NCBI RefSeq assembly: GCF_021582875.1
Contig: NZ_CP091138.1
Span: 1,674,001 to 1,738,000 of the forward strand
Length of the DNA: 64,000 bases
Source: Microbacterium sp. KUDC0406
GTDB lineage: Bacteria; Actinomycetota; Actinomycetes; Actinomycetales; Microbacteriaceae
Direction of reading: 5' to 3'
The position numbers and the translations under genes were made by a program. The notes under the pieces were generated by a model. The model ran no database searches and was not told the DNA's origin. It saw nothing but the letters and a program-made list of their open reading frames with translations. Numbering within the stretch: position 1 is the first letter of the stretch; every line of letters starts with the position of its first letter. Positions 1-7,712 of this stretch are shown here, piece after piece.

Positions 1-1208
1 GATCGCCTGGTAGACCCGGCGCGCGTTGCCGCCATCGCGATACGCGTGCATCTCTGCGCTGAGCGTAGCCGAACGGACCGATCGCCTCCGGTATTCCGCC
101 GGGTCGCCGAGGGTTCGGTCGAGGTCGGCGAGCAGGTCGTCCCATTCCCGCGCGGCGTCCGGGGCGACGTCGTCGTACCTGCCGTAGAACCCGCGGACGC
201 GCGCGTACTCCTCGGCATCGGGGGCGAGGAACAGCACCGGCATCGCGAGCAGCCCGACGTCGTAGGCCAGCGACGAGTAGTCGGTGACGAGCACGTCGAC
301 ACGCGGCAGCGCGGGCGTCACGTCGGGCAGCAGACCCGATCCCAGCATCCGGACGCGACCGCTGGACCACGGCGGCGCATACGCTCCCTCGCCCAGAGGA
401 TGCGAGCGGATGAACAGGATGGCGTCGTGCCTCTCGAGCAGGGCGACGATGCGCACCCACTCCGCGGCATCCGGCACTGCGGGGTCCTCGGCGCCGTCCC
501 GCCAGGTCGGCGCGTAGAGAATCGCGCGCTGCCTGCGCAGCAGCGGCCCGGTGCGGGTGAGCAGCGAGGTCGCCGCGATGCGCCGCTCTCCCTCCTGCCC
601 GGCGGAGAGCACATCCACCCGCGGTTCACCGGTCACCACCACACGGTCGTCGCCGAGGCCGAAAGCCGATTCCAGCCGGCCGCGGGAGCGATGCGACGCG
701 GCCGGCAGCACTCGGATGCGGTGGGCGGCTTCGCGGTACGCCAGGGCGACCAGTCGGCGCAGCACGGACGCTCCGGGCACAGCGGGCACCTGGGTCGTCG
801 CCGGCGAGTCGAGGCCGATGCGTTTGAGCGGGATGCCGTGCCAGAGCTGGACGACGAAGGCGTCCGACGACCCGTACCGGTTCACGTCTCCCAGGCCGTG
901 GGTCACGACGACGACACCGGCCCGCGCCGTCGCCCACCAGCCCCGGATGCTGTCGCGCGGCACCGTCCGGATGCCGAGCTCCGCCGCATCCGCCTGCTCG
1001 CCCGCGTCGCGCGTGAGCCACACGGCGCGATACCCCTCGGCCGTGGCGACCCGCCACATCGCGAGCGCGCCGTCGCCGATACCTGCGCCGCACCCGAAGA
1101 CCCAGGTGCGCCCACGCGGCACGATCAGCGCACCTATGCGCCCGACGGCATACAACGGGAGCCGCAGCAGCTTGGCCGCATTCCCGGAACCGAAGAGAAG
1201 GACGCCAC
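1..1208 (-). CDS. CDP-glycerol glycerophosphotransferase family protein (3' end beyond window)
   Basis: Teichoic-acid-type polymer transferase of the CDP-glycerol:poly(glycerophosphate) glycerophosphotransferase family (Glyphos_transf), which moves glycerol- or ribitol-phosphate from a CDP donor onto a wall polymer at the inner membrane face. Visible family marks: THGLGDVNRYG followed by VQLWHGIPLKRIG, then YAPTWRDG, VDVLVTDYSSLAYD and, next to the window edge, MHAYRDGGNARRVYQAI, the usual C-terminal region. About 395 residues are inside the window and the stop lies outside. The start is unclear. A GTG at 1208 would give an N-terminus reading MASF, but it needs one extra base near 1195; without a shift the first usable start is a TTG at 1155. 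It follows the HtrA gene on the same strand after a hairpin. The exact polymer cannot be told. Confidence 0.8.
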
Positions 1209-1238
1209 CCCGCGAGCCTATCGCGGTGGTGGCGTCCT
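1199..1238 (-). terminator. Rho-independent-type hairpin after the HtrA-like gene
   Basis: Inverted repeat with arms AGGACGCCACC and GGTGGCGTCCT extended by CCGCGA/TCGCGG, giving a near-perfect 17-bp stem with one bulge and a 5-nt loop. It is followed on the minus strand by TTCTCTTC. It lies about 56 bp beyond the stop of the HtrA-like gene, so it probably ends that transcript, although it touches the presumed start of the next gene. Confidence 0.55.
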
Positions 1239-1293
1239 CTCTGCGGAGCAGAGGCTGAGAGAGCCTGCTCTGCGGAGCAGGCGAAGACGGGAA

Positions 1294-2927
1294 CTACGGC
1301 TTGAGCGTTCCCAGCGTCACCTCGGCGTCGTACGACTTGCCGTCGCGGACGTAGCTGAGCTTCGCATCGCTGCCGCCGGCGACGGCGCGGACCTGAGCGG
1401 TGAGGTCGGTCGAGTTCGTGATCGGCACGCCGTTGAACTCGGTGACGACGTCGCCCTTCTGCAGGCCGGCCTTCGCCGCAGCACCGTCGGGCGTGGTCTC
1501 GACGATGTATGCGCCGGCGACCGTGGAGTCCTGCACGGATGCCGCGTCGCGGACCGAGGCGCCGAGCAGACCATGCGTCGCGGACCCCTCGTCCATGATC
1601 TGCTTGGCGACGCGCTGCGCGACGTCGGAGGGGATCGAGAAGCCGAGGCCGATGGAACCCGACTCGCTGCTGCCGGATGACGAGCCGCCGGCCGTCGCGA
1701 TCGCGACGTTGATGCCGATGAGATCGCCCTTGCTGTCGACCAGCGCGCCACCCGAGTTGCCCGGGTTGATGGCAGCGTCGGTCTGGATGACCGCGATCGA
1801 GATCGACTCGGTCGCCTGCTGCTGACCCTGACCGGGGATGTCGAACTGGAACGGGCTGCCGCCCTGACCGTCGCCGTTCTGGTCCTGCTGGCCCTGGTTC
1901 TGGTCGTCGGTCTTCGGCGCCGCCGAGGAGGCGATCTGGATGCTGCGGTTCAGTGCGCTCACGATGCCGGTGGTGACCGAGTTCGACAGCCCGAGCGGTG
2001 CACCGACCGCCACGGCGGTGTCGCCCACGTTCAGCTTGGACGAGTCGGCGAAGTCGATCGGCTTCAGGTCCTTCGCATCCTTGAGCTTGATCACGGCGAG
2101 GTCGTAGATCGGGTCGGTTCCGACGACCGTGGCGGAGTAGATCTTGCCGTCCGACGTGGTGACGCGGATGGTCGGATCTGAGACGGCGCCGCCGAGCGTG
2201 ACCACGTGGGTGTTGGTCAGCACGTACCCGTCCTTGGTGAGCACCACGCCGGACCCGCTGCCGCCCTCGCTCTGGCCGGACACGTCGATCGTGACGACCG
2301 ACGGCAGCACCTTGGTGGCGATGGCCGTGGTCTCGTTGACCGAACCGGGGTTGTTCACCGTGACGGTCTGCGGGCCGGACTCGGCGGAGCCCTGGCTCTC
2401 GGGGACGGCGGAGTTCCACAGAGCGCCGCCGCCGAAACCGGCGACACCGCCGACGAGCGCTGCCGCGAGCACGAACGCGGCGATCTTCGCCCCGAGCGCT
2501 TCGCGGGGGCCGCGGGCTGCGTGCCCTGAAGCGGCTCGATGGGTGCGGTCGCATTCTCGGCCGCCTGCGGCGGCAGTCCGAAGGCCGCGCCGCTCGCGTA
2601 CGCGGCGCCGGGCTGCTGTGGCGCAGCGCCCGGTGCGGCGAAGCCCTGACCGAGCTGAGGCTGGGTCTGCGGTGCTGCGGTCTGCGCGGCCGGAGTGTGC
2701 GGGGCGGGGAAGGTCGGGTTCTGCGCGGCCGGGACCTGCGGAGCCGCCGGGGCCTGCGGGCTCACGGGGGCCTGCGGTGCTGCGGCCCCCGGCGCGGCCG
2801 GGGTCTGCGAGTCCGAGGAGAAGTTCGCGGGAAGCTGATGACCGGCGGGCGCACCGGCGGCCGCGGCATCCTGATTCTGCGACGGCTGGGGGGCGATCGG
2901 TTCGCCCTGGGTGTTGTTCTCGTTCAT
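1294..2927 (-). CDS. HtrA/DegP-like membrane-anchored serine protease with PDZ domain (frameshifted)
   Basis: Trypsin-fold S1C protease of the HtrA family for envelope protein quality control. The start ATG at 2927 has AAGGAGC seven bases upstream. The first ~145 residues are a Pro/Ala/Gln-rich cytoplasmic arm, followed by one membrane segment (KIAAFVLAAALVGGVAGF). Catalytic residues are His in LTNTHVVTLG, Asp in IYDLAVIKL and Ser in NPGNSGGAL. A Gly/Gln-rich insert (about QGQQDQNGDGQGG) lies in the protease domain, and a C-terminal PDZ domain carries GLQKGDVVTEFNGV. The N-terminal arm and the protease are in different frames; one missing C in the CCCC tract at 2490-2493 joins them cleanly (AKRSG-AKIAAF). 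Either a sequence error or an inactivated gene; a hairpin at 1199-1238 follows. Confidence 0.88.
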
Positions 2928-3023
2928 GGTCTGCTCCTTACAACGCTCTTACAGCGTGACGGGCGATGCTGTGCGTTTCGTATGGCGACGATGGAATTCC
3001 TCTATGGTCTTAGCCTGTTCTGC

Positions 3024-4236
3024 ATGGATGTCATTCCCGGCGCGTGGCGTCGCACGGCAGCAGGTGCCGGCCTGCTCTCCTCCGACGGACACGTCGCACC
3101 CACCATCTTCGCGGAGATGTCCGCGGCCGCGGTGCGCACCGGTTCGATCAACCTCGGCCAGGGGTTCCCCGACGAAGACGGCCCAGCCGAGGTGCTCGAA
3201 GCCGCTCGCGAGGCGATCGCCGCGGGGATCAACCAGTATCCGCCCGGACGTGGCACGCCCGATCTGCTGGCGGCGATCAGCGAGCACCAGAAGCGCTTCT
3301 ACGCACTGGACGTCGATCCCGGCACCGAGGTGATCGTCACGGCAGGGGCCACCGAGGCACTGACCGCGACGCTGCTCGCCCTGATCGACTCGCCCGACGA
3401 CGAGGTCCTCGTCTTCGAGCCCTACTACGACTCGTACGCGGCGGCCGTCGCCCTCGCCGGCGCGCGACTGCGAACCGTGCCGCTGCACCGTCCGGGCTTT
3501 CAGCCCGACCTGGGTGAACTCGCCGACGCGGTGAACGACCGCACGCGCATCATCCTCGTGAACGATCCGCACAACCCGACCGGCGCCGTGTTCGGGCCGG
3601 AGGTGCTGGCCGAGATCGTCCGCCTCGCGAACCGCCACGACGCGTTCATCGTCACCGACGAGGTGTACGAGCATCTCGCCTTCGACGGACCGCATGTGCC
3701 GATCGCGACGCTGCCCGGCGCGGCGGAGCGCACCCTGACGATCTCGTCGGCGGGCAAGACGTTCTCCACCACGGGATGGAAGATCGGCTGGGTGCACGGC
3801 CCCGCACCGCTGATCACCGCGGTGCTCACCGTGAAGCAGTACCTCACGTACGTGAACGGAGCGCCGTTCCAGCCGGCGGTGGCGGTCGGGCTGCGTCTGC
3901 CGGACTCGTACTTCGCGGATGCCGCGGCCGCGCTGCGCCACAAGCACGAGCTGCTCGGCGGGGCGCTGCGCGCCGCCGGCTTCGAGGTGCACACCCCGCA
4001 GGGCGGCTACTTCACCGTCGCGGATGCCACCGCGCTGGGAGGTGCGGATGCCGGCGGCGTTCTGCCGCAGTCTGCCGGAGCGGGCCGGCGTCGTGGCGAT
4101 CCCGCTCAGCGCGTTCGTCTCGCCCGAACGGCGGTCCGCCTACGCCGGTCTGGTGCGCTTCGCCGCGTGCAAGCGCGTCGAGGTGCTCGAGGAGGCCGCG
4201 CGGCGACTCACGGCGCTGGGCCCGTCGGGCCGTTGA
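3024..4236 (+). CDS. PLP-dependent class I/II aminotransferase (frameshifted near 3' end)
   Basis: Fold-type I aminotransferase related to DapC/methionine aminotransferases (YbdL-like). The ATG at 3024 starts MDVIPGAWRRTA. Visible marks are INLGQGFPDEDGP (N-terminal substrate loop), VTAGATEAL, the PLP-phosphate region FEPYYDSY, NDPHNPTGAVF (Asn/pyridine contact), VTDEVYEHL, and the PLP lysine in SSAGKTFSTTGWKIG. The frame is lost near 4050: the tail GVVAIPLSAF and VRFAACKR lies one frame over and ends at 4236, as in full-length relatives of about 400 residues. The gene is divergent from the HtrA-like gene with only 96 bp between. A TATGGT at 3003 could serve as -10, giving a very short leader. 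Substrate is not determined; a second, DapC-like aminotransferase lies at 53215-54327. Confidence 0.85.
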
Positions 4237-4273
4237 CGCCCTCCTCGCCGGCTGATCATCCTCATGAACCCGA

Positions 4274-4329
4274 TGCAAGGAGGAAAATGTCGCCCCGGCC
4301 GCGAGGAGAGCAGCAGGAACCTCCTTGCA
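4274..4329. repeat. Perfect 10-bp inverted repeat between convergent genes
   Basis: TGCAAGGAGG at 4274-4283 is mirrored by CCTCCTTGCA at 4320-4329 with a 36-nt spacer that includes GAGGAGAGCAGCAGG. It lies in the 109-bp gap between two convergent genes. It may act as a weak bidirectional terminator, but the loop is long and no T-run is present. Confidence 0.4.
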
Positions 4330-4345
4330 CCACGCGGCGTGGCGC

Positions 4346-5146
4346 TCAGCGCGGGGTGACCGCGTAGCGGCGGAGCCGCAGCACGGGGTTGGTCTCGCGC
4401 GTGCGGGCGATCAGCGCCGGATCGACGGCGGCGATCGCGACGCCCTCGGCACTGCCCACTCCGGCGACGACGACGCCCTGCGGATCGACGATCTGGGAGT
4501 GCCCGACGCCGATCGGCGCCGGGTGGTCGGCCGAGATCGCGTAGGCGGTGTTCTCGATCGCGCGCGCGGCCAGCAGAGTGGTCCAGTGGTGTTCCTTGAG
4601 CGGCCCTCGGACCCATTCCGCGGGGACGACCAGCGCGTCCGCGCCGGCATCCGCCAGTGTGCGCGCGACCTCGGGGAAGCGCAGGTCATAACAGGTCATC
4701 AGCCCGAAGCGGATTCCATCGAGATCGAAGACCGCCGGAGCCAGTTCCCCCGGCGCGATCCAGTCCGACTCGGTCTGACCGAACGCGTCGTACAGATGCT
4801 GCTTGCGGTAGACCGCTCGCACACCGTCGACCGAGACCGCGACGACGGTGTTGTGCACCCGGCTCTGCGCGGCCGCCTCGACGAGTCCTGCGACGATCAC
4901 GACGCCGTGATGCGAGGCGACCTCGCGCAGCCTCTGCACGAACGGCCCGTCCAGCCGTTCGGCGTTCTCCGCGAGCGAGACGTCCATCGGGTTCACGAAG
5001 TAGCTGGAGTACTCCGGGAAGACGACCAGCCGTGCACCGTGCGCCGCGACCTCGGCCACATGCTCCGCGATGCGGACGAGATTGGCGGCGCGATCGGCCG
5101 TCGGCGCGAACTGGCAGACGGCGACGAGTGGCGCGGATCCGGACAT
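4346..5146 (-). CDS. Carbon-nitrogen hydrolase (nitrilase superfamily)
   Basis: Amidase/nitrilase-fold enzyme of 266 residues that would hydrolyse a C-N bond, possibly an omega-amidase or deaminated-glutathione amidase type. The Glu-Lys-Cys triad is visible: Glu in VVFPEYSSY, Lys in VYRKQHLYD and Cys in GLMTCYDLRFPE. The start ATG at 5146 gives MSGSAPLVAVCQFAP, the usual beginning of the family; longer in-frame upstream starts run into low-complexity Arg-rich sequence and were rejected. It is convergent with the aminotransferase. The exact substrate cannot be read from sequence. Confidence 0.9.
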   Translation of the reverse strand: MSGSAPLVAVCQFAPTADRAANLVRIAEHVAEVAAHGARLVVFPEYSSYFVNPMDVSLAENAERLDGPFVQRLREVASHHGVVIVAGLVEAAAQSRVHNTVVAVSVDGVRAVYRKQHLYDAFGQTESDWIAPGELAPAVFDLDGIRFGLMTCYDLRFPEVARTLADAGADALVVPAEWVRGPLKEHHWTTLLAARAIENTAYAISADHPAPIGVGHSQIVDPQGVVVAGVGSAEGVAIAAVDPALIARTRETNPVLRLRRYAVTPR

Positions 5147-5223
5147 GCCCCCATCCTGCCCCAGGAAGAGGTCCAGCGCAGGGACCGTCCTCGCGATCGC
5201 CGACGTCACCGGCGGCGCTCGGC

Positions 5224-5589
5224 TCAGTCGGACTCGTTCTTCCTCTTCTTGTCGATCCCGCGGAGAAGCTCTCGAAGAGCATCCTCGATCGACGCGTGAT
5301 CGTACTGCCCGGCTCGGCTCTCGCCGGAGATCACGGCGCACCGGTGGAGCCGATGGAAGTCGCCGTAGGGAAAGAGGTACCGTCCCTTCGTGCCTTCTGT
5401 GGCATCGCTGTCCTCACCGAGATGCCACTTCGCGAACTCGGCCATCCCGTGTTCGTCGATGAACGCGTTCTCCGCGTCCGTGCTCGGCGCGTGTTCGCTC
5501 CAATCGTCCCGCTCGTCGAACGCGACCTCACCGCGCCGGAGCAGACCTCTTGCGTGCGACAGCGCCTCTTCGTTGAGCTTCACGACCAT
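5224..5589 (-). CDS. Conserved hypothetical protein, 121 aa
   Basis: A soluble 121-residue protein of a family found in many actinobacteria, with blocks DDWSEHAPSTDAENAFI, KWHLGE, KGRYLFPYGDFHRLHR and SRAGQYDHASIEDAL. No catalytic motif is recognised. The ATG at 5589 is preceded by GAGGAG. It follows the 57-residue acidic protein at 5626-5799 by 36 bp and is probably co-transcribed with it. The 5' side of the pair was interrupted or bordered by an IS insertion at 5928. Function unknown. Confidence 0.8.
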   Translation of the reverse strand: MVVKLNEEALSHARGLLRRGEVAFDERDDWSEHAPSTDAENAFIDEHGMAEFAKWHLGEDSDATEGTKGRYLFPYGDFHRLHRCAVISGESRAGQYDHASIEDALRELLRGIDKKRKNESD

Positions 5590-5625
5590 GCGACTCTCCT
5601 CTCGTTCGTTCGAGCGACCAGATCC

Positions 5626-5799
5626 TCAGTCCTCGTCGACCTCGTCACCGCTCTCGCTGGCGATGCGATCGGCGTCTGCGCTGTCAATGAGCTCGTCCGC
5701 CGCATCGGGATCGAGCGTGCGCTTTCCGTCTTCCGCCATCGTCGCGTCGCCCTCATCGGGCTCGTCGGGAAGCGGGAGGATGGGCGTCGAATTCGACAT
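5626..5799 (-). CDS. Small acidic hypothetical protein, 57 aa
   Basis: Short open frame from ATG at 5799 (RBS AGGAGC just upstream) to TGA at 5626. The product starts MSNSTPILPLPDEPDEG and is rich in Asp/Glu and Ala, with no membrane segment and a probably disordered chain. It is too short to assign to a family. Support comes from the good ribosome-binding site, the codon pattern and the close spacing to the next gene on the same strand (36 bp). Its promoter region lies between 5800 and the IS target site at 5919. Confidence 0.65.
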   Translation of the reverse strand: MSNSTPILPLPDEPDEGDATMAEDGKRTLDPDAADELIDSADADRIASESGDEVDED

Positions 5800-5927
5800 G
5801 ATGTGCTCCTGACTCTGGTCATGCGGGTGTCTCCACCTGGAAGCTAACGGAGCCGACGGTCCATCGTGGGGGCCTTGACCGCGAGAGGTGCACGCGGTAG
5901 CGGGTCCACCGAGCGCCGCAGGATGTG

Positions 5928-7158
5928 GGTTATAGGCAGAAACGTGTGGATGGGTTCATGATCTAGCCGCGTGATTACGGGGTGAATCGGGGGTCGTCAT
6001 GGTCTGCGAGGCTTGCTCGTGGACCTTCCCCCGAACTCGACGACGTGTCTGGTATGCGGCGATCCGCTGGTGAAGAACGGCAAGACCGCGGCCGGCACCC
6101 AGCGGTGGCGATGCCGGTCCTGCGGAGCATCATCCGTAAGGCGCCGAACCGACGTCACCCGCCGGGAGCAGCTGCGCCGCTTCCTCACTTGGCTGACAGG
6201 CAAGAACACGCAAGCCGAGATCGACGGGCGCACCGGACGATCGTTCCGTCATGACACGGCCTGGTGCTGGGACCTGCAGCCGCGGATGCCGGTCATCGGC
6301 GAGGTCCATGACGCGGTACTCGTCGATGGGATCTGGATCGGCTCCTGGTGCCTGCTGATCGCGCTGAGCAACACCGGACACGTGATCGCCTGGCAATGGT
6401 GCGCCGGGGAGACCACCGCCGCCTGGCAAGCCCTGTTCGAGCAGGTCCCCGAGCCTGAGGTCGTCGTCACCGACGGCGGTTCCGGGATCCGATCCGCGCT
6501 CGCGAACGCCTGGCCCGAAGCGAGCGTGCAACGCTGCATCTTCCACCTGCAGATGAACGTCACCCGCGAGCTCACCCGCCGCCCGCGCCTGAAGGCCGGT
6601 CGCGCTCTGCGCCGCATCGCTCAGGCACTCACCGCCATCCACAGCATCGACGACGCGATCGCCTGGCGGCTCACTCTTGAAGCCTGGTGGCAGCAGTACG
6701 GGCACCTCACCCGCGAACGCACAATGTATGACAACGGCCAGTTCGGATACACCCACCTGCGTCTGCGGAAAGCCTGGAGCATCCTGCACCGCGCAGCCGA
6801 AGCCGAACACATCTTCACCTACCTGCAGCACGGCAACCCACGCACCACGAGTCCTCTCGAAGGCGGCATCAACGCTCAGATCCGGCACCTGCTGCGCCAC
6901 CACCGCGGGATGAGCATCGAGCACCGCCGCCGCGCCGTCGAATGGTTCCTCCTCCTGCACGAGATCCCCATCAATCGCGCACACCACCACGCCGACCAAC
7001 CCATACCCCGGCCCGCAGCACCGGCACCCGAGGAACGCCACGGCCCCGCGCTCTACGACACCGGACTCGACGCCACAGAAGGCCTCTGGACCAGATCAGG
7101 ATGGGCAGGACGAGGATGACACGCCCGACCCCATCCACACGTTCTTGCCTATAAGCCC
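5928..7158. mobile_element. IS1249-like insertion sequence (IS256 family)
   Basis: A complete-looking insertion sequence of about 1.23 kb. The left end starts GGTTATAGGCAG and the right end reads GGGCTTATAGGCAAG on the opposite strand. Over 28 bases from TTATAGGC the two ends match except at three positions and share CGTGTGGATGGG. A 9-bp direct repeat, CAGGATGTG, flanks it at 5919-5927 and 7159-7167, the size expected for this family's target duplication. It carries one transposase gene. Intact ends, an intact open frame and a perfect target repeat point to a recent, probably still active copy inserted between the small-protein operon and the initiator tRNA. Confidence 0.9.
6013..7119 (+). 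CDS. IS1249 family transposase
   Basis: DDE-type transposase of 368 residues. An N-terminal zinc-ribbon-like segment has CLVCG and RWRCRSCGASS. The catalytic acids are visible as Asp in AVLVDGIWIG, Asp in VVTDGGSGI and Glu in SPLEGGINAQIR; QRCIFHLQMNVT between them is typical of IS256/MULE transposases. The start shown is a TTG at 6013; an ATG at 5999 is in another frame, so either the TTG is real or one base is missing upstream. It sits inside the inverted repeats of the element at 5928-7158. Confidence 0.9.
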   Translation: MLVDLPPNSTTCLVCGDPLVKNGKTAAGTQRWRCRSCGASSVRRRTDVTRREQLRRFLTWLTGKNTQAEIDGRTGRSFRHDTAWCWDLQPRMPVIGEVHDAVLVDGIWIGSWCLLIALSNTGHVIAWQWCAGETTAAWQALFEQVPEPEVVVTDGGSGIRSALANAWPEASVQRCIFHLQMNVTRELTRRPRLKAGRALRRIAQALTAIHSIDDAIAWRLTLEAWWQQYGHLTRERTMYDNGQFGYTHLRLRKAWSILHRAAEAEHIFTYLQHGNPRTTSPLEGGINAQIRHLLRHHRGMSIEHRRRAVEWFLLLHEIPINRAHHHADQPIPRPAAPAPEERHGPALYDTGLDATEGLWTRSGWAGRG

Positions 7159-7194
7159 CAGGATGTGCGGAGTCGAACTCGATGCGAAAAGACC

Positions 7195-7227
7195 GAGGGC
7201 CCGAGATCGTGATGATCTCGGGCCCTC
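7195..7227 (-). terminator. Terminator of the initiator tRNA
   Basis: Perfect 14-bp stem, GAGGGCCCGAGATC with its complement, and a 5-nt loop (GTGAT). On the minus strand it is followed by GGTCTTTTCGC, a short T-run. It lies 6 bp beyond the mature 3' end of the tRNA and is well placed to end its transcription. Confidence 0.85.
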
Positions 7228-7232
7228 TCTTG

Positions 7233-7306
7233 TTGCGGGGACAGGATTTGAACCTGCGACCTCCGGGTTATGAGCCCGGCGAGCTACCGAACTGCTCCAC
7301 CCCGCG
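7233..7306 (-). tRNA. Initiator tRNA-fMet (CAT anticodon)
   Basis: Cloverleaf read on the minus strand: acceptor 5' arm CGCGGGG, D-arm GAGCAGTTCGGTAGCTC, anticodon arm CCGGGCTCATAACCCGG, T-arm with GGTTCAAATCC, and acceptor 3' arm CCCCGCA followed by discriminator A. Initiator identity is shown by the unpaired C1-A72 at the end of the acceptor stem and by the three G-C pairs flanking the CAT anticodon loop. The 3' CCA is not encoded (CAA follows). Confidence 0.96.
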
Positions 7307-7317
7307 GCACGTAGAAC

Positions 7318-7346
7318 AGCCTAACACGCTTCAGAGAGAGGGCGAA
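7318..7346 (-). promoter_or_regulatory. Promoter of tRNA-fMet
   Basis: On the minus strand TTCGCC (7341-7346) and TAGGCT (7318-7323) are separated by exactly 17 bp, fitting a sigma-70-type -35/-10 pair. Transcription would begin about 5 bases before the mature tRNA 5' end at 7306. Confidence 0.6.
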
Positions 7347-7389
7347 TCGGCTCCGGATCCCGGGCGCGTGCGATCACTCCCGGTGCTCG

Positions 7390-7584
7390 TCACTCCCGGT
7401 GCTCGATCTCGCAGTCCGGCCCGGGGAACACGAGCGACTCGTGCCCGTCGTCGAAGCGGATGTAGTACGGCGGTCCGCCGCTGTCGCCGCGCGCCTCGAT
7501 CACCTCGCCGTGCCGCTCGGTGTCGCCCACCTTCGCTCCGTGGATCACGATCCGCGATCCCGCCACGAACTCCATCCGTGCCAC
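7390..7584 (-). CDS. DUF1918 domain-containing protein, 64 aa
   Basis: Small SH3-barrel-like protein of the DUF1918 family, common and of unknown role in actinobacteria. Marks: GSRIVIHGAKVGDTERHGEVIEA, shortened here to its core VGDTERHGEVIE, then GGPPYYIRFDDGHESLVFPGPD. The start at 7584 gives MARMEF; the second ATG three codons on is an alternative. It stands alone between the tRNA and the UPF0182 terminator region. Confidence 0.88.
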   Translation of the reverse strand: MARMEFVAGSRIVIHGAKVGDTERHGEVIEARGDSGGPPYYIRFDDGHESLVFPGPDCEIEHRE

Positions 7585-7658
7585 CTCCTCGGCTCCGACC
7601 CGATGACCTCATTCTCCGCCCCCGGCGGGCCGTTCGCCAGAGGAGGACGCCCTCCGAC

Positions 7659-7702
7659 GCCGACGCCCCCTCGCGCTGACATCAGCACGAGGGGGCGTCG
7701 GC
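7659..7702. terminator. Hairpin terminator after the UPF0182 gene
   Basis: Arms GCCGACGCCCCCTCG (7659-7673) and CGAGGGGGCGTCGGC (7688-7702) pair perfectly over 15 bp; the 14-nt loop is itself largely self-complementary. It starts 11 bp beyond the UPF0182 stop. A hairpin with the same core (CGACGCCCCCTCGCG) follows the DEAD-box gene at 49372, so this is a reused stem sequence in the genome. Confidence 0.75.
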
Positions 7703-7712
7703 GGTACGAGTG

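Noticed and set aside
46..1680. 544-codon open frame on the plus strand at the left edge
   Set aside because: Antisense to the glycerophosphotransferase and HtrA-like genes; Arg-rich with no family features.
3004..3023. Upstream starts for the aminotransferase (for example an M before EFLYG)
   Set aside because: They add a segment overlapping the presumed promoter and are not family-like; MDVIPGAW matches the family beginning better.
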